DNA of 64,000 bases, taken from the NCBI RefSeq assembly GCF_030160635.1, contig NZ_BSOS01000012.1:1-64000 (forward strand). The letters run 5' to 3'. Each line of letters begins with the position of its first letter. Positions within the stretch are counted from its first letter, which is position 1. This document shows, piece by piece, positions 36,514 to 48,385 of this stretch. Position numbers and translations under genes: made by a program. Under the pieces are notes generated by a model. The model saw only the letters and a list, made by a program, of their open reading frames with translations, was not told where the DNA came from and ran no database searches. This DNA comes from Acidocella aquatica. Its GTDB lineage: Bacteria; Pseudomonadota; Alphaproteobacteria; Acetobacterales; Acetobacteraceae.

Positions 36514-38439
36514 TTATCGCACCCAGAGGAAGAGGCTGACGAAGGCAAGCAGGCCTATCAGCATTATGAAAGCATACAGCGCGATCGAACCGGTTTGCAG
36601 TTTGACCGTTTGTAGGGAGGCATCAGTCGTGAGCGTTGCCAGGCCGTTGGGTACACCATCGAGAACCTGCTCATCACCAAAATGCCAAGCGAATTTTGCA
36701 AGCCGCAAAGCCGGTTTCACGAAAACAGCATCATACAACTCATCGAAATACCATTTGTTCAAAACAAAACGGTACAGTCCACCGAGGTTTTGCGAGAGGG
36801 CCGCGGGGAGCGACGGCACCAGAATGTAGAAAATGATGGCGACGAATATCCCTGACACGGAAGCAACGAGCGGCGAGAATTCCGCAACCGCCGTTGGGTG
36901 GGCCAAAGCGTTCATCACGCCGTTTGCGGGAACAGCAATGCTTGATCCCCAGAAACTTGCGAAACCATCACCGATAAAGCTGTTTTTGAGCAGAAAGCCA
37001 CTGCTCAAAGCGCCGATGGCCAGCAGCACAAGAGGCGCCAGCATGGCCAGCGGGCTTTCATGCACATGCTCCTGCACATGCTTTGGCGCACGCGAACTGC
37101 CGTGAAAGGTGAGCAGGAAGAGGCGCGAAATGTAGAACGCTGTGAGGCCGGCGGTGATAACACCGCAGACCCAGCCATACATCCCGACGGCTGTGTTCGC
37201 GCCGAAGGCTGCATCCAGGATCGCGTCCTTGGAGTAATAGCCGGCGAACGGCGGGATGCCGGCCAGGGCCAGGGCGCCGACCAGCATGACGAGCCAGGTG
37301 ATGGGCAGCTTGCGTGCAAGGCCGCCCATGAGGCGAATGTCCTGTTCGTCTGACATCGCGTGGATGACCGAACCGGCAGCCAAAAACAACAGCGCCTTGA
37401 AGAAGGCGTGGTTGATGAGGTGGAACATCGCCACCGGATAGGCGCCGAGACCGGCGGCCAGGAACATGTAGCCAAGCTGCGAACAGGTGGAATAGGCGAT
37501 GATGCGCTTGATGTCGTTCTGCAGGCAGCCGACCGTGCCGGCAAAGAGCGCGGTCGTCGCACCGATAATGGTCACGAAATCCATGGCCACCGGGGCGGCG
37601 TTCAGCAGCGGGGAGATACGCGCGATCAGGAACACCCCGGCGGCGACCATTGTGGCCGCATGGATGAGGGCGGAGACCGGGGTGGGGCCCTCCATTGCGT
37701 CAGCCAGCCAGGTGTGCAGGAAAATCTGCGCGGATTTGCCCATGGCGCCGATGAATAGAAGGATACAGACCACCTCCAGCGCCGGGAAGGAGGTGCCCAA
37801 CAGCATGTATTGGTCGCCCGCATGCGCGGCAACGGCGGCGAAAATACCGTCAAACGAGATGGTCTTGAATACGAAATAGGTAAGCGCGATGCCAACCGCA
37901 AAGGAGAGGTCGCCAACACGGTTGACGATGAAGGCCTTGATGGCCGCGGCGTTCGCCGATGGGCGCTCGTACCAGTAGCCAATGAGCAGGTAGGAGACGA
38001 GACCGACTCCCTCCCAGCCAAAATAAAGCTGGAGCAGGTTGTTCGCCGTCACCAGCATCAGCATGGCGAAGGTGAAGAGCGATAGATAGGCAAAAAACCG
38101 GGGAACGGTTTTGTCATGCGCCATGTAGCCCGCGCTGTAGACATGGATGAGCATGGAAACGGTGCTGACCATGGCAACCATCACCAGGCTCAACGCGTCC
38201 TGCCGCAGGGTCCAGCCCGGCGAGAAGCTCCCGACTGAAATCCAGCTCACAATATGCAGCGGCGCGACGGGCACACCGCCTTGCACGAAGGTGACGAGCG
38301 AGGCCACACCCGCCACGGCCGAGACGGCCATGAAGAGAATGCTGGCACCAATGGATGCCTGCTTGCCGATGAACGGACGCGCGACGCCCGCCAGGACGGC
38401 ACCGATGAGCGGAGCAAAAACGGCGATTAACGTGAGCAT
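36514..38439 (-). CDS. nuoL: NADH-quinone oxidoreductase subunit L
   Basis: 641 residues, the largest membrane subunit. It carries SLFTFAMLMLVTANNLLQLY, FGWEGVGLVSYLLIGYWYER, the MGKSAQIFLHTWLADAMEGP lysine helix, AYSTCSQLGYMFLAAGLGAY and GIPPFAGYYSKDAILDAAF, then the long C-terminal amphipathic helix and final membrane span that tie NuoL to NuoM and NuoN. It is the most distal proton pump of complex I. Confidence 0.97.
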   Translation of the reverse strand: MLTLIAVFAPLIGAVLAGVARPFIGKQASIGASILFMAVSAVAGVASLVTFVQGGVPVAPLHIVSWISVGSFSPGWTLRQDALSLVMVAMVSTVSMLIHVYSAGYMAHDKTVPRFFAYLSLFTFAMLMLVTANNLLQLYFGWEGVGLVSYLLIGYWYERPSANAAAIKAFIVNRVGDLSFAVGIALTYFVFKTISFDGIFAAVAAHAGDQYMLLGTSFPALEVVCILLFIGAMGKSAQIFLHTWLADAMEGPTPVSALIHAATMVAAGVFLIARISPLLNAAPVAMDFVTIIGATTALFAGTVGCLQNDIKRIIAYSTCSQLGYMFLAAGLGAYPVAMFHLINHAFFKALLFLAAGSVIHAMSDEQDIRLMGGLARKLPITWLVMLVGALALAGIPPFAGYYSKDAILDAAFGANTAVGMYGWVCGVITAGLTAFYISRLFLLTFHGSSRAPKHVQEHVHESPLAMLAPLVLLAIGALSSGFLLKNSFIGDGFASFWGSSIAVPANGVMNALAHPTAVAEFSPLVASVSGIFVAIIFYILVPSLPAALSQNLGGLYRFVLNKWYFDELYDAVFVKPALRLAKFAWHFGDEQVLDGVPNGLATLTTDASLQTVKLQTGSIALYAFIMLIGLLAFVSLFLWVR

Positions 38440-38440
38440 A

Positions 38441-38749
38441 TCAACCCTTCATCAATGTCACGTCCTCGACCTCGATCGAGCCACGATTGCGGAAATAGAT
38501 GACCAGGATGGCAAGGCCAATGGCAGACTCAGCCGCGGCGACGGTGAGCACGAACATGGTGAAAACCTGACCCACCATGTCGTGCAGCGCGCCGGAGAAG
38601 GCGACGAAATTGATGTTCGCCGCGAGCAGGATCAACTCGATCGACATCATGATGATGATGATGTTCTTGCGGTTCATGAAGATGCCGAAGACCCCGATGA
38701 CGAGCAGAAGCCCCGCGACAAATAGATAATGCGATAGCGGGATCAGCAT
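38441..38749 (-). CDS. nuoK: NADH-quinone oxidoreductase subunit K
   Basis: 102 residues with three membrane helices ([40 protein letters not shown], ending in a charged tail). Glutamates in MSIELILLA and in the [11 protein letters not shown] helix belong to the proton path near the quinone site. Its ATG shares a base with the nuoJ stop (TAATG). Confidence 0.96.
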   Translation of the reverse strand: MLIPLSHYLFVAGLLLVIGVFGIFMNRKNIIIIMMSIELILLAANINFVAFSGALHDMVGQVFTMFVLTVAAAESAIGLAILVIYFRNRGSIEVEDVTLMKG

Positions 38750-39384
38750 TAGAGCGTCTCCTTATTCGGCTTGGGCATCGGGGCGCCGGCGCCAAGCTTG
38801 GCTGAGACCATGGTGAGAGTTTCCGCCGGGACGCGGGCATGCTGGACATCCAGATTTTGCCGCTTCGCGCGCTTGCGGTCACGATGCGTCAAGACAATCG
38901 CGCCGATCATCGCGACCAGAAGAATGACACCTGAGAGTTGGAACAGGACCAGATAGTTGGTGTAAATGAGAGAGCCCAGCGCCTGGGAGTTGGTGATAGT
39001 GTCAGGCGTGGGAAACAGCCGGGCAGCAGCGGCACCAGGAGCGATGGTCGACCCGGTGACAAACAGGGCCAGTTCAACGAACAGAATGAGTGCAACCAAG
39101 GCGCCGATGGGGGCGTAACGTTGAAAGCCCTCCCGAAGGGCTGCGAAATTCACGTCCAGCATCATGACCACGAAGAGGAACAGCACGGCAACGGCGCCGA
39201 CATAGACGATGACCAGGATCATCGCCAGAAACTCCGCCCCGGCCAGGAGAAACAACGCAGCGGCGTTGATGAAGGCGAGGATAAGGAACAGCACCGCATG
39301 CACGGGGTTACGGCTGGTCACCACCATCGCCGCTGAACCCAGCAGGATAAAGGAGAAGACATCAAAAAGGAGATTGGGGATCAT
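38749..39384 (-). CDS. nuoJ: NADH-quinone oxidoreductase subunit J
   Basis: 211 residues starting [20 protein letters not shown], with five membrane helices including [20 protein letters not shown], the pi-bulge helix at the base of the membrane arm. The C-terminal tail is basic and cytoplasmic. The ATG at 39384 is chosen because it starts the first helix and lies 10 bp after the nuoI stop; a longer opening would overlap nuoI. Confidence 0.95.
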   Translation of the reverse strand: MIPNLLFDVFSFILLGSAAMVVTSRNPVHAVLFLILAFINAAALFLLAGAEFLAMILVIVYVGAVAVLFLFVVMMLDVNFAALREGFQRYAPIGALVALILFVELALFVTGSTIAPGAAAARLFPTPDTITNSQALGSLIYTNYLVLFQLSGVILLVAMIGAIVLTHRDRKRAKRQNLDVQHARVPAETLTMVSAKLGAGAPMPKPNKETL

Positions 39385-39394
39385 GGTTGGACTC

Positions 39395-39889
39395 TCACCG
39401 GTACGGCGCGTCAAGTTCTAGCCGCTTGGCTAATTCCGGCTCCCACCGGTCGCCATTATCAAGCAGCTTGGCCTTGTTATACAGCAGTTCTTCGCGGGTT
39501 TCGGTGGCGAACTCAAAATTCGGCCCCTCCACGATGGCATCAACGGGGCATGCTTCCTCGCACAGACCGCAGTAGATGCATTTGGTCATGTCGATGTCGT
39601 AGCGCGTGGTGCGGCGCGAGCCGTCGTCACGGGGGGCGGCCTCAATGGTGATGGCCTGTGCGGGGCAGACGGCCTCGCACAGCTTGCACGCGATGCAGCG
39701 TTCCTCGCCGTTTGGGTAGCGGCGCAGCGCGTGCTCACCCTTGAAGCGCGGGCTGGTCGGGTTTTTCTCAAACGGGTAATTGATGGTGGCTTTGGGTTTG
39801 AAGAAATACCGCAAAGTCAGCGCCAGGCCGCAGAGAATCTCCCACAGCACCAGCCCCCACGCCATCCGGCCTAAACGTGTCATTTGCAA
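39395..39889 (-). CDS. nuoI: NADH-quinone oxidoreductase subunit I
   Basis: 164 residues with two 4Fe-4S binding motifs, [16 protein letters not shown] and [16 protein letters not shown], holding clusters N6a and N6b. An N-terminal amphipathic helix ([19 protein letters not shown]) anchors it to the membrane. It passes electrons from NuoG towards NuoB. It starts 3 bp after nuoH. Confidence 0.97.
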   Translation of the reverse strand: MQMTRLGRMAWGLVLWEILCGLALTLRYFFKPKATINYPFEKNPTSPRFKGEHALRRYPNGEERCIACKLCEAVCPAQAITIEAAPRDDGSRRTTRYDIDMTKCIYCGLCEEACPVDAIVEGPNFEFATETREELLYNKAKLLDNGDRWEPELAKRLELDAPYR

Positions 39890-39892
39890 ACC

Positions 39893-40906
39893 TCAAGCAT
39901 GGGGAAGCAGTCCGAAAATTTCCAGGAAGCCGGCGGTAAGCACCAGCCAGATGAGTGAAATGGGGAGAAACACTTTCCACCCCAGAGACATGATCTGGTC
40001 GTAGCGGAAACGCGGCAGGGTGGCACGCACCCAGACGAAAACAAACAGACAAACCAGGATTTTCAACAGAAACCAGAACACACCCGGGATGAGCGTGAAT
40101 GGCGCGAAGGGAATGGGCGAGAGCCAGCCGCCGAGAAAGAGCGTCGTGGTCATCGCGCTGATCAGGATCATGTTCGCGTATTCGCCGAGGAAGAACAGTG
40201 CGAAGGTCATGGCGCTGTATTCAACGAAAAAACCGGCGACGATTTCGGTTTCACCCTCGGCCAGATCGAACGGGGCGCGATTGGTTTCGGCCAGGCCGGA
40301 GATGAAGAAGATGACAAAGAGCGGCAAGAGCGGAATGGCGAACCAGATGTGCCTTTGGGCCAGCACGATGTCATTAAGGTTCAGGCTGCCGACACACATT
40401 AAAACGGTGACAATAACGAAGCCCATCGAGACTTCGTAGGAGACCATCTGCGCGGCGCTGCGCAGCGCACCGAGGAAGGCGTATTTCGAGTTGCTGGCCC
40501 AGCCAGCGATGATAATGCCATAGACGCCGAGCGAGGAGATCGCGAAGAGATAGAGGATGCCGACGTTGATGTTGGCCACCGCCCAATGGTCGTTAACCGG
40601 AATCACCGCCCAGGCCACGACAGCAAGGCCAAAAGTGATCATCGGCGCGATGGTGAACAGCACCTTGTCGGCGCCGGTCGGGAAAATGGTTTCCTTGAAC
40701 AGCATTTTGATGGCATCGGCGAAAGGCTGCCAGAGGCCAAACGGGCCGACGACATTAGGGCCTTTGCGCAGCTGGATCGCGCCCATCACCTTACGCTCAA
40801 ACCAGGTGAGATAGGCGACACCGAGCAGCAGCGGCACGATGATGGCCAGCGACTCAAGCAGCGTGAGGATCGCGATGCCGAGGTCGGTTTGGAGAAACGC
40901 GCTCAT
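39893..40906 (-). CDS. nuoH: NADH-quinone oxidoreductase subunit H
   Basis: 337 residues, about eight membrane helices. It has [40 protein letters not shown], the acidic loop [20 protein letters not shown] and [17 protein letters not shown]. It forms much of the quinone-binding chamber and couples quinone chemistry to the membrane arm. Overlaps the nuoG stop by 4 bp. Confidence 0.97.
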   Translation of the reverse strand: MSAFLQTDLGIAILTLLESLAIIVPLLLGVAYLTWFERKVMGAIQLRKGPNVVGPFGLWQPFADAIKMLFKETIFPTGADKVLFTIAPMITFGLAVVAWAVIPVNDHWAVANINVGILYLFAISSLGVYGIIIAGWASNSKYAFLGALRSAAQMVSYEVSMGFVIVTVLMCVGSLNLNDIVLAQRHIWFAIPLLPLFVIFFISGLAETNRAPFDLAEGETEIVAGFFVEYSAMTFALFFLGEYANMILISAMTTTLFLGGWLSPIPFAPFTLIPGVFWFLLKILVCLFVFVWVRATLPRFRYDQIMSLGWKVFLPISLIWLVLTAGFLEIFGLLPHA

Positions 40907-42960
40907 TCCGCAGCCTCCGCCAGGGTAGGATAATGGGCGGCGACACAGGCGGCCATTGTGGGGCTGGCGCGGCTGATCGGGTCGGTCTGGTAGTAGTTCT
41001 GCAAAACCGGTTGAAACGGCGCGGAACTGACCGCCGCGAGGTCACCCGCTGGGGCCGTGAGGTTTGTGCCAGCCAGGCGGCGCAGTTCACCGGTGAGCGC
41101 AAAGCCAGGATAGGTTTGCACCAGATGCGCGCGCAATTCCTGCAACGTGTCATACCGCAGGGCGTGGCCCATATAGGCGCTGATGGCACGCAGGATACGC
41201 CAATCCTCACGCGCGTCGCCAGGTGGTTTAACGGCGATAAAGCCTTGCTGCACCCGTCCCTCGGTGTTGACGTAGGTGCCGTCTTTTTCCGTGTAGGCGG
41301 CGCCAGGAAGGATCACATCAGCCCGCGCGGCGCCAGCATCGCCATGGTGGCCTTGATAGATCACGAAAGTGTCCGCGCCGATGGCTTGCGTATCCAGAGC
41401 ATCGGCGCCGAGCAGCCAGAGAATGTCCACGCCGCCGCCGAGCATCTGAGCTGTCGCTTTACCCTCGGGGCCGGGAAGGAAGCCGATATCCAGTGCGCCG
41501 GTGCGCGCCGCCGCGTGATGCAGCACGTTGAAGCCATGCCAGTCGTCGTTCATCATGTTGAACTGGGCGGCCAGTTTCCAGGCGGCGGCGTGGATGGCGG
41601 CGCCATCAGGCCGCGCCAGTGCGCCAGCGCCGAGGATGAGCATCGGCTTTTTCGCCGCTTTCAGAACTTCCGCGAAGGGATGCGTGCCATCGAGCAATGC
41701 GGCGATCGCATCAGGCCCCGCACCAACATGGGTTGTGGCATAGGTAAGATCATGCGCCACGCCTATGAGGCCAGCCTGAAAGTTCCCGGCAAGCCAGCGC
41801 TTGCGAATGCGCGCGTTGAGCACTGGGGCTTCGTGGCGCGAATTGCTGCCGATGATGAGCAGCGCATCAGCTTCTTCAATGCCTGCGATGCTGGTGTTGA
41901 AGAGGTAGAAGCCTCGCTGCGAGGCATCAAACACCGCGCCGTCCTGGCGGCAGTCGAGATTCGGCGAACCCAGGCTCGTGAACATCTCTTTCAAAGCCAG
42001 CATGCTCTCGACATCAACGAGATCGCCTGCGATGGCGCCAATACGGTCAGGTGTAGTGGATTTTATCTTGTTCGTGACGGCTGCGAAAACTTCTTCCCAA
42101 CTGGCGGCCCGGAGCTTGCCGTTCTCGCGCAGCCAGGGGCGGTCCAGCCGGCGGCGCTTCAGGCCGTCAACCGAGAAACGGGATTTGTCGCCGAGCCATT
42201 CCTCGTTCACATCATCGTTGAGGCGCGGCAGGATACGCAGCACTTCGGCGCCACGCGCGTCGATACGGATGTTGGTGCCCACAGCGTCCAGCACGTCCAC
42301 GCTGTCAGTCTTGCGCAGCTCCCAGGATCGGGCAGTGTAGGCATAGGGTTTCGAGGTCAGCGCGCCAACCGGGCAAAGGTCTATGAGATTGCCTGACAGT
42401 TCGGAGCTCAGTGCTTTTTCAACATAGGTGCCAACCTGCATGCTCTCGCCGCGCATTGTGGCGCCGAGTTCGGGCACACCAGCTATTTCGGTCGAGAAAC
42501 GAATGCAGCGCGTGCAATGGATGCAGCGTGTCATCGTGGTTTTGACCAACGGCCCCCAGTCCGGCTGGGCGACGGCGCGCTTGCCTTCCTCGTAGCGCGA
42601 GGTGTCACGGCCATAGCTGACCGCCTCATCCTGCAGGTCGCACTCACCGCCCTGGTCGCAGATCGGGCAATCAAGCGGATGGTTGATCAGCAAAAATTCC
42701 ATCACGCCGCGGCGCGATTTACGCACATTCTCGGTATCGGTGAAGATGACCATGCCATCAGCCACCGGCTGGCCGCAGGAAGCGACGGGCTTGGGGATTT
42801 TCTCGATCTCAACCAGACACATGCGGCAATTGCCCGCGACTGAGAGACGCTCATGGTAGCAAAAGCGCGGAATTTCCTTGCCTGCGGCTTCAGCCGCCTG
42901 CAAGACTGACGAGCCGTTTGCGATTTCGACTTCAATGCCGTCGACGGTGACTTTTGCCAT
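40903..42960 (-). CDS. nuoG: NADH-quinone oxidoreductase subunit G
   Basis: 685 residues. The N-terminal ferredoxin domain carries the 2Fe-2S cysteines ([19 protein letters not shown]), the His-Cys 4Fe-4S motif [17 protein letters not shown] and a further cluster at [17 protein letters not shown] molybdopterin-oxidoreductase-like domain without cofactor follows, with a weakly conserved C-terminal part. It conducts electrons from NuoE/F to NuoI. It begins 3 bp after the nuoF stop. Confidence 0.96.
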   Translation of the reverse strand: MAKVTVDGIEVEIANGSSVLQAAEAAGKEIPRFCYHERLSVAGNCRMCLVEIEKIPKPVASCGQPVADGMVIFTDTENVRKSRRGVMEFLLINHPLDCPICDQGGECDLQDEAVSYGRDTSRYEEGKRAVAQPDWGPLVKTTMTRCIHCTRCIRFSTEIAGVPELGATMRGESMQVGTYVEKALSSELSGNLIDLCPVGALTSKPYAYTARSWELRKTDSVDVLDAVGTNIRIDARGAEVLRILPRLNDDVNEEWLGDKSRFSVDGLKRRRLDRPWLRENGKLRAASWEEVFAAVTNKIKSTTPDRIGAIAGDLVDVESMLALKEMFTSLGSPNLDCRQDGAVFDASQRGFYLFNTSIAGIEEADALLIIGSNSRHEAPVLNARIRKRWLAGNFQAGLIGVAHDLTYATTHVGAGPDAIAALLDGTHPFAEVLKAAKKPMLILGAGALARPDGAAIHAAAWKLAAQFNMMNDDWHGFNVLHHAAARTGALDIGFLPGPEGKATAQMLGGGVDILWLLGADALDTQAIGADTFVIYQGHHGDAGAARADVILPGAAYTEKDGTYVNTEGRVQQGFIAVKPPGDAREDWRILRAISAYMGHALRYDTLQELRAHLVQTYPGFALTGELRRLAGTNLTAPAGDLAAVSSAPFQPVLQNYYQTDPISRASPTMAACVAAHYPTLAEAAE

Positions 42961-42963
42961 GGT

Positions 42964-44259
42964 TTACTCCGCCGCCTGGGCGAGTGGTTGGGGCGGCTTA
43001 TAGTCCGTCGCCCGTTGTTCGACCAGCGGGCGGAAAGCGCGCATCAGGCCCTGGATAGGCCAGGCCGCGGCATCGCCAAAGGCACAGATGGTGTGGCCGG
43101 CCACCTGCGTGGTCACCTGCTCCATAAGCGCAATGTCCGCCATCGAAGCCTTGCCCTGCACGATGCGATCCATCATCCGCATCATCCAGCCAGTGCCTTC
43201 ACGGCAGGGCGTGCATTGGCCACAGCTTTCGTGCTTGAAAAATTTGGACAGGCGCCAGATGGCTTTCACCACATCGGCCGACTTGTCCATGACAATGATG
43301 GCGCCGGAACCCAGACCGCTGCGAACTGCCGCCAGCGAATCAAAATCCATCAACTGGGTTTCGCACATTTCCTTGTTCAAAATCGGCATCGAGGCGCCGC
43401 CCGGGATAACGGCCTGAAGATTGTCCCAACCACCACGCACGCCCCCCGCATGCTTCTCGATCAAATCCTTCAGCGGAATGCCGAGTTCTTCCTCGACATT
43501 GCACGGGCGGTTGACGTGGCCGGAGATGCAGAAAATTTTTGTACCTGTGTTTTTAGGGCGCCCGAGGGCTGCGAACCAGGCAGCGCCACGGCGCAAAACC
43601 GTCGGGATACCGGCGATGGACTCGACGTTGTTCACCGTGGTCGGGCAGCCGTAGAGACCCATGGCGGCCGGGAATGGCGGCTTCATCCGCGGCATACCCT
43701 TTTTGCCTTCAAGACTTTCCAGCAGTGCCGACTCTTCACCGCAGATATAAGCCCCCGCGCCACGGTGCAGAACGAGATCAAAATCCCAATCGGAACCCGC
43801 AGCGTTTTTGCCCAGCAGCCCCGCAGCGTAAGCCTCTTCAATGGCGGCCTGAAGACGCGCAGCCTCGTTATAGTATTCACCGCGAATATAAATGAAAGCG
43901 GTATGCGCGCCCATGGCAAAACCAGCGATCAGGCAGCCTTCAATCAGCTTATGCGGTTCGTGCCTGATAATATCACGGTCTTTGCAGGTTCCAGGCTCAC
44001 TCTCATCTGCATTGACGACAAGATAGGATGGCCGGCCATCGCTCTGCTTGGGCATGAAGGACCATTTCATGCCGGTTGGGAAACCTGCACCTCCACGGCC
44101 GCGCATCCCAGAGGCTTTAACCTCTTCGATAATCGCATCCCTGCCGCGCGCAAGAATCTCTACCGTGGCATTCCAGTCGCCGCGCGCGCGCGCGCCAGAA
44201 AGCTGCCAATCTTGCTGGCCGTAGAGATTTTGATAGATCCTGTCAGCGTCGTTCAGCAC
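42964..44259 (-). CDS. nuoF: NADH-quinone oxidoreductase subunit F
   Basis: 431 residues, the NADH-oxidising subunit. FMN/NADH motifs are [16 protein letters not shown] and [19 protein letters not shown]; the N3 4Fe-4S motif is [17 protein letters not shown]. It transfers electrons from NADH through FMN to the cluster chain. It is 3 bp after nuoE. Confidence 0.97.
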   Translation of the reverse strand: MLNDADRIYQNLYGQQDWQLSGARARGDWNATVEILARGRDAIIEEVKASGMRGRGGAGFPTGMKWSFMPKQSDGRPSYLVVNADESEPGTCKDRDIIRHEPHKLIEGCLIAGFAMGAHTAFIYIRGEYYNEAARLQAAIEEAYAAGLLGKNAAGSDWDFDLVLHRGAGAYICGEESALLESLEGKKGMPRMKPPFPAAMGLYGCPTTVNNVESIAGIPTVLRRGAAWFAALGRPKNTGTKIFCISGHVNRPCNVEEELGIPLKDLIEKHAGGVRGGWDNLQAVIPGGASMPILNKEMCETQLMDFDSLAAVRSGLGSGAIIVMDKSADVVKAIWRLSKFFKHESCGQCTPCREGTGWMMRMMDRIVQGKASMADIALMEQVTTQVAGHTICAFGDAAAWPIQGLMRAFRPLVEQRATDYKPPQPLAQAAE

Positions 44260-44262
44260 GTC

Positions 44263-44886
44263 TTACTCCACCGGCTTGGTGTTGTTCAGCAAGGCTGTCT
44301 GATTCGTCACCGGGGCCGAGGCCTGGCGGCCGATGCTGGAGCCTGCCGGCGGCAATGGAGCGCCGGACTTCAACCCATTCAACAATGCTTCCGTCCGCGC
44401 CGCGTCCAGATCTTCGTAATAATCATCATTGATTTGCAGAATGGGGGCATTCACGCAGCCGCCAAGACATTCCACTTCGGTCATGGTGAATAGGCCATCC
44501 GCACTGGTCTGACCAAAATCCTCAATGCCTGAAACTTTTTTGCACGAGGCAACAACTTCATCTGACCCGCGCAACCAGCATGGCGTCGTGGTACAGACCT
44601 GCAAGTGGAATTTACCGACCGGCTTGGTGTTATACATGGTGTAGAATGTTGCCATTTCGTACACGCGAACAGCCGCAATACCCAACCGTTGCGCAACGGC
44701 ATCCATGGCCACGCGCGGCACCCAGGCGGAACCGGTCAGCCGCTCCATTTGCCGCTGCGCAATATCCAGCAATGCCATAACCGCACTGGCCTGCTTGCCA
44801 GCCGGATAACGCGCTATCGCCTTGGTGACCGCCCCTTCGGCAAGGTCATCAAACACGAAATCTGTCGGCTCTATATGTGTATTCAC
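44263..44886 (-). CDS. nuoE: NADH-quinone oxidoreductase subunit E
   Basis: 207 residues of thioredoxin-like 2Fe-2S fold; the cluster cysteines lie in [10 protein letters not shown] and [13 protein letters not shown]. The C-terminal extension of about 35 residues after [12 protein letters not shown] is typical of alphaproteobacteria. With NuoF and NuoG it forms the NADH dehydrogenase module. Overlaps nuoD by 4 bp. Confidence 0.95.
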   Translation of the reverse strand: MNTHIEPTDFVFDDLAEGAVTKAIARYPAGKQASAVMALLDIAQRQMERLTGSAWVPRVAMDAVAQRLGIAAVRVYEMATFYTMYNTKPVGKFHLQVCTTTPCWLRGSDEVVASCKKVSGIEDFGQTSADGLFTMTEVECLGGCVNAPILQINDDYYEDLDAARTEALLNGLKSGAPLPPAGSSIGRQASAPVTNQTALLNNTKPVE

Positions 44887-46085
44887 CGGTCGATCTCACC
44901 AAAAACGATATCAAGGGAGCCTATAATTGCAACCGTATCGGCCAGCATGTGGCCTTTTGCAAGGGTCTCTAGCGCCTGCAGATGTGAGAACCCTGTCGAG
45001 CGGATTTTGCAACGGTAGGGGCGGTTTGTGCCATCGGCCACCAGATAGACGCCGAACTCACCCTTGGGCGCCTCAACCACCGTATAAGTGGCGCCGGCGG
45101 GAACGTGATAGCCTTCAGTATAAAGCTTGAAGTGATGAATCAGCGCTTCCATCGACTGCTTCATCGCGGCACGTGTGGGTGGCGCGATTTTGTGGTCCTG
45201 AACCTTGATCGGACCGGGCTGCATTTTTTGCAGGCACTGTTTAACAATTTTCACACTCTCTCGCATCTCGGCGATGCGGACGAGGTAACGGTCGTAACAA
45301 TCGCCGTGCTGGCCAACCGGAATATCGAACTCTACTTCACTGTATTTATCATACGGCTGAGCGCGGCGCAGATCCCAGGCAACGCCGGAGGCACGCAGAC
45401 AAGGCCCGGAGAAGCCCCAGCCCAACGCATCTTCAGCCGAAATCACTCCAATATCGACGACACGCTGTTTCCAGATACGGTTGCCGGTGAGCAGGGCTTC
45501 CACATCGTCAATGAATTTCGGAAAAGTTTCGGCCCAGGCGGCAATATCATCGGCAAGCCCGGCTGGCAGATCCTTGGCGACACCACCGGGCCGGAAATAA
45601 TTGGAATGAAAGCGCGCGCCCGAGACGGCTTCATGGAATTCAAGCAACTTCTCGCGTTCCACATAGCCCCACAGGCCGGGCGTGAGGGCACCGCAGTCCA
45701 ACGCGAAACTAGAGACGCCTAGCAGGTGGTTGAGCACGCGTGTAATTTCCGCGAACATCACACGAATCCACTGTGCGCGATCCGGCGCCGTAATGCCGAG
45801 CAGCTTTTCCGTTGCCAAGGCGAAAGCGTATTCGCAGGCCATCGGTGAGACATAATCCAGACGGTCAAAATACGGAACAGCCTGCAGATAACTCTTATAT
45901 TCAATCAGCTTTTCGGTGCCACGGTGCAGCAGGCCGATATGAGGATCGGCGCGTTCGACCACTTCGCCATCCATTTCCAGGATGAGGCGGAGCACACCAT
46001 GCGCGGCCGGATGCTGCGGCCCAAAATTTATGGTGTGATTATCGATTTCAACGGTCGTCGATGTGCGGGTCGCAAGCTCGCTCAT
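44883..46085 (-). CDS. nuoD: NADH-quinone oxidoreductase subunit D
   Basis: 400 residues, hydrogenase large-subunit-like. Features: [60 protein letters not shown] and the C-terminal FGEIDR. It lines the quinone-reduction site with NuoB. nuoC and nuoD are separate genes here, unlike the fused form of E. coli. Overlaps nuoC by 4 bp. Confidence 0.97.
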   Translation of the reverse strand: MSELATRTSTTVEIDNHTINFGPQHPAAHGVLRLILEMDGEVVERADPHIGLLHRGTEKLIEYKSYLQAVPYFDRLDYVSPMACEYAFALATEKLLGITAPDRAQWIRVMFAEITRVLNHLLGVSSFALDCGALTPGLWGYVEREKLLEFHEAVSGARFHSNYFRPGGVAKDLPAGLADDIAAWAETFPKFIDDVEALLTGNRIWKQRVVDIGVISAEDALGWGFSGPCLRASGVAWDLRRAQPYDKYSEVEFDIPVGQHGDCYDRYLVRIAEMRESVKIVKQCLQKMQPGPIKVQDHKIAPPTRAAMKQSMEALIHHFKLYTEGYHVPAGATYTVVEAPKGEFGVYLVADGTNRPYRCKIRSTGFSHLQALETLAKGHMLADTVAIIGSLDIVFGEIDR

Positions 46086-46687
46086 TTGCGGTCCCCTCGT
46101 GCTTTTTCATCCCCGGGCAGCGTCGTCATACCTTCCCAGGGCGATAGAAAATCAAAATTGCGGAATTCCTGCGTGAGCCTCACCTTGTCGTAAACCACAG
46201 CTTTCTGTTCATCATCATAATGAACCTCGACATAGCCGGTGAGCGGAAAATCCTTGCGCAACGGATGCCCCTCGAAGCCGTAGTCGGTAAGGATGCGCCG
46301 ATGATCGGCCAGCCCATCAAAGGGGACTCCGAAAAGGTCCCATATTTCACGCTCCCACCAAGTGGCGCTCGGCCAGAGGGTGGACACAGTGGCAAGCGAA
46401 TCCGAATCGCCAACCTGCACCAAAACGCGGATACGCTCATTACGAGTAACCGAGAGCAGGTTATAGACAATATCGAACCGGGCGGCACGCTCGGGGAAAT
46501 CAACGCCGCAAATGTCCATCACCTGCGCGAAGGCGAACTCATCGCGAAACCGGGTAAACAATGCGTAGGCGTCGCTTCTCGCGACTTCAACCACCAGTTC
46601 GCCCAGTTCACGCCGGGCCGCCGTTACACCGGGCAACGCCGCAATGGCGTCCAACACGGCATCTACCTTGATTGATTCGTCAGCCAC
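46082..46687 (-). CDS. nuoC: NADH-quinone oxidoreductase subunit C
   Basis: 201 residues from a GTG at 46685-46687 ([15 protein letters not shown]). It shows the 30-kDa subunit signature [17 protein letters not shown] followed by [20 protein letters not shown] and [17 protein letters not shown]. The GTG overlaps the nuoB stop by 8 bp and lies after a CAGGGACA purine stretch; the longer ATG frame to 46900 runs inside nuoB and is rejected. Confidence 0.94.
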   Translation of the reverse strand: MADESIKVDAVLDAIAALPGVTAARRELGELVVEVARSDAYALFTRFRDEFAFAQVMDICGVDFPERAARFDIVYNLLSVTRNERIRVLVQVGDSDSLATVSTLWPSATWWEREIWDLFGVPFDGLADHRRILTDYGFEGHPLRKDFPLTGYVEVHYDDEQKAVVYDKVRLTQEFRNFDFLSPWEGMTTLPGDEKARGDRK

Positions 46688-47240
46688 GCAAAATTGTCCC
46701 TGTCCGCCGGATTTTCTTCTGTAGTTGCATGATGCCGTAGACCAGCGCCTCCGCGGTCGGCGGGCAACCGGGGACATAAATATCCACCGGCACGATACGG
46801 TCACAGCCACGCACCACAGAATAGGAATAATGATAATAGCCGCCGCCGTTGGCGCAGCTGCCCATCGAGATGACCCAACGCGGCTCGGGCATCTGGTCAT
46901 ACACCCGGCGCAGCGCAGGGGCCATTTTATTGGTCAGCGTGCCGGCAACGATCATGACATCGCTTTGGCGCGGACTGGCGCGGGGAATGATCCCGAATCG
47001 GTCCAGGTCATAATGCGGCATGTAGGCGTGGATCATCTCCACCGCGCAGCAAGCCAGCCCGAAGGTCATCGGCCATAGGCTTCCGGTCCGGGCCCAGTTC
47101 ACCAATTTATCCATATTGGCGACGACAAAGCCTTTGCCGGCGATTTCGCCCGTAATGCCTTTTATGACAGCATCCTGCGCAGAACCCTGCGGCAGATGAT
47201 CCCGGTTCCAGGCGAGCGCGGTATCCGTGGAAACGCTCAT
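46680..47240 (-). CDS. nuoB: NADH-quinone oxidoreductase subunit B
   Basis: 186 residues. The N2 4Fe-4S cluster cysteines are visible in [30 protein letters not shown] and [14 protein letters not shown]. It is the final electron carrier before ubiquinone. It begins 4 bp after the nuoA stop. Confidence 0.97.
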   Translation of the reverse strand: MSVSTDTALAWNRDHLPQGSAQDAVIKGITGEIAGKGFVVANMDKLVNWARTGSLWPMTFGLACCAVEMIHAYMPHYDLDRFGIIPRASPRQSDVMIVAGTLTNKMAPALRRVYDQMPEPRWVISMGSCANGGGYYHYSYSVVRGCDRIVPVDIYVPGCPPTAEALVYGIMQLQKKIRRTGTILRG

Positions 47241-47244
47241 TTAG

Positions 47245-47610
47245 CTACTCCCAATCCAGTGCGCCCTTGTTCCACTCGTAGACGAAGCCAACCGTCAGCA
47301 CCCCAAGAAACCCCAGCATGGAGAAAAATCCCAAAAGGCCGATCCGCGACAGGCTGACAGCCCAAGGGAAAAGGAAGGCGACTTCTACGTCGAAAATAAT
47401 AAACAAAATGGCAACCAGGTAGAAGCGAACGTCAAACCGGCGCCGCGCATCGCCAAAAGCCTCGAAGCCACATTCATACGCCGAGAGCTTGGCGGCATAG
47501 GGCTTCTGGCGAGCCGCGAAAAGCGACCCGAACACGAATGCGACCCCAATGAGTGCCGCGATCGCTCCAAAAACAAGTATCGGGAAGTACTGCGAAAGGA
47601 CCGGCTGCAC
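47245..47610 (-). CDS. nuoA: NADH-quinone oxidoreductase subunit A
   Basis: 121 residues, three membrane helices, with the conserved [20 protein letters not shown] loop and [12 protein letters not shown]. First gene of the nuo operon, which then runs without a real gap through nuoN and into birA. The 148 bp between it and the tRNA-Asp gene must hold the operon promoter or receive read-through; I see no clear promoter there. Confidence 0.96.
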   Translation of the reverse strand: MQPVLSQYFPILVFGAIAALIGVAFVFGSLFAARQKPYAAKLSAYECGFEAFGDARRRFDVRFYLVAILFIIFDVEVAFLFPWAVSLSRIGLLGFFSMLGFLGVLTVGFVYEWNKGALDWE

Positions 47611-47758
47611 CGCTTAACTCCTTATCCCTGGCTTGATCGGAATTGGCAAATCCAACAACCGAACCATATCCGCCGTGTCGCACCGCGACAGGATATGGTC
47701 AAGACTACGAAACGATGGAGAGGTTTGATTTATTTGGCCAGTGTGGCTTTCGCCATAC

Positions 47759-47835
<77 letters not shown>

Positions 47836-47969
47836 ATTTCAGTAAGCGGCGGTGTAAAGGGCTATGTAAGCATCGTCAAGCGCATCACATACAAAACTCT
47901 GCACAAGACCGCCGCAACACAAAAAAGCCTGGGAAAAAAGCCAAAAACTGAGGAAAAACAAGGAAGGAA

Positions 47970-48041
47970 TAGGCGGTGACGGGTTTGAACCGCCGACCCT
48001 CTCGGTGTAAACGAGACGCTCTACCGCTGAGCTAACCGCCC
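47970..48041 (-). tRNA. tRNA-Val (TAC)
   Basis: Complete cloverleaf on the minus strand: acceptor GGGCGGT/ACCGCCT with a terminal G-U pair, anticodon loop TTTACAC with anticodon TAC, T-arm GGCGG-TTCAAAC-CCGTC. The 3' CCA is not encoded and must be added by CCA transferase. It lies 134 bp upstream of tRNA-Asp. Confidence 0.95.
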
Positions 48042-48044
48042 AAA

Positions 48045-48072
48045 CTTTTAAAGAGGACGGCTCACGCCGTCC
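48045..48072 (-). terminator. terminator after the HU gene
   Basis: On the minus strand GGACGGC-GTGA-GCCGTCC makes a perfect 7-bp stem, followed by TCTTTAAAAGTTT, 12 bp beyond the hup stop. The T-tract is interrupted, so termination may be partial and could let tRNA-Val be read through. Confidence 0.65.
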
Positions 48073-48084
48073 ACCTGAAGAAAA

Positions 48085-48357
48085 TTAATTAACAGCATCT
48101 TTCAAGGTTTTGCCCGCCTTGAAACGAACCGAAGTCGAGGCCGGAATGTCAATTTCCTCACCGGTACGCGGGTTACGGCCCTTGGAAGCGTCACGCTCAG
48201 CCGTGGCGAATGTACCAAAACCGACCAGTCGGACTTCCTCTTTCGCTTTCAGCGTCTTCTCAATCGCGCCGAACACGGCGTCTACCACCTCAGCCGCCTT
48301 GGCCTTCGTGATGTCAGTCTCTTCGGCGACAGCGGCAATCAAATCGTTTTTATTCAC
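48085..48357 (-). CDS. hupB: DNA-binding protein HU
   Basis: 90 residues from a GTG at 48355-48357: [20 protein letters not shown], the dimer core, then [20 protein letters not shown] and [12 protein letters not shown] with the DNA-wrapping beta arm proline. HU compacts the nucleoid and assists replication and repair. The ribosome site is CAGGGAG. The longer frame to 48534 runs through the lon terminator and is rejected. Confidence 0.94.
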   Translation of the reverse strand: MNKNDLIAAVAEETDITKAKAAEVVDAVFGAIEKTLKAKEEVRLVGFGTFATAERDASKGRNPRTGEEIDIPASTSVRFKAGKTLKDAVN

Positions 48358-48385
48358 GGGTAAAACTCCCTGTTGTGGTTCATAC

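Noticed and set aside
40933-44493. Plus-strand open frames of nearly 500 codons opposite nuoG and nuoF
   Set aside because: Complete nuoG and nuoF with all cluster motifs occupy the other strand; the antisense products look like reverse-frame composition.
46688-46900. Upstream extension of nuoC from an ATG at 46900
   Set aside because: It runs inside nuoB in another frame and shows no family sequence; the GTG at 46687 matches the NuoC start.
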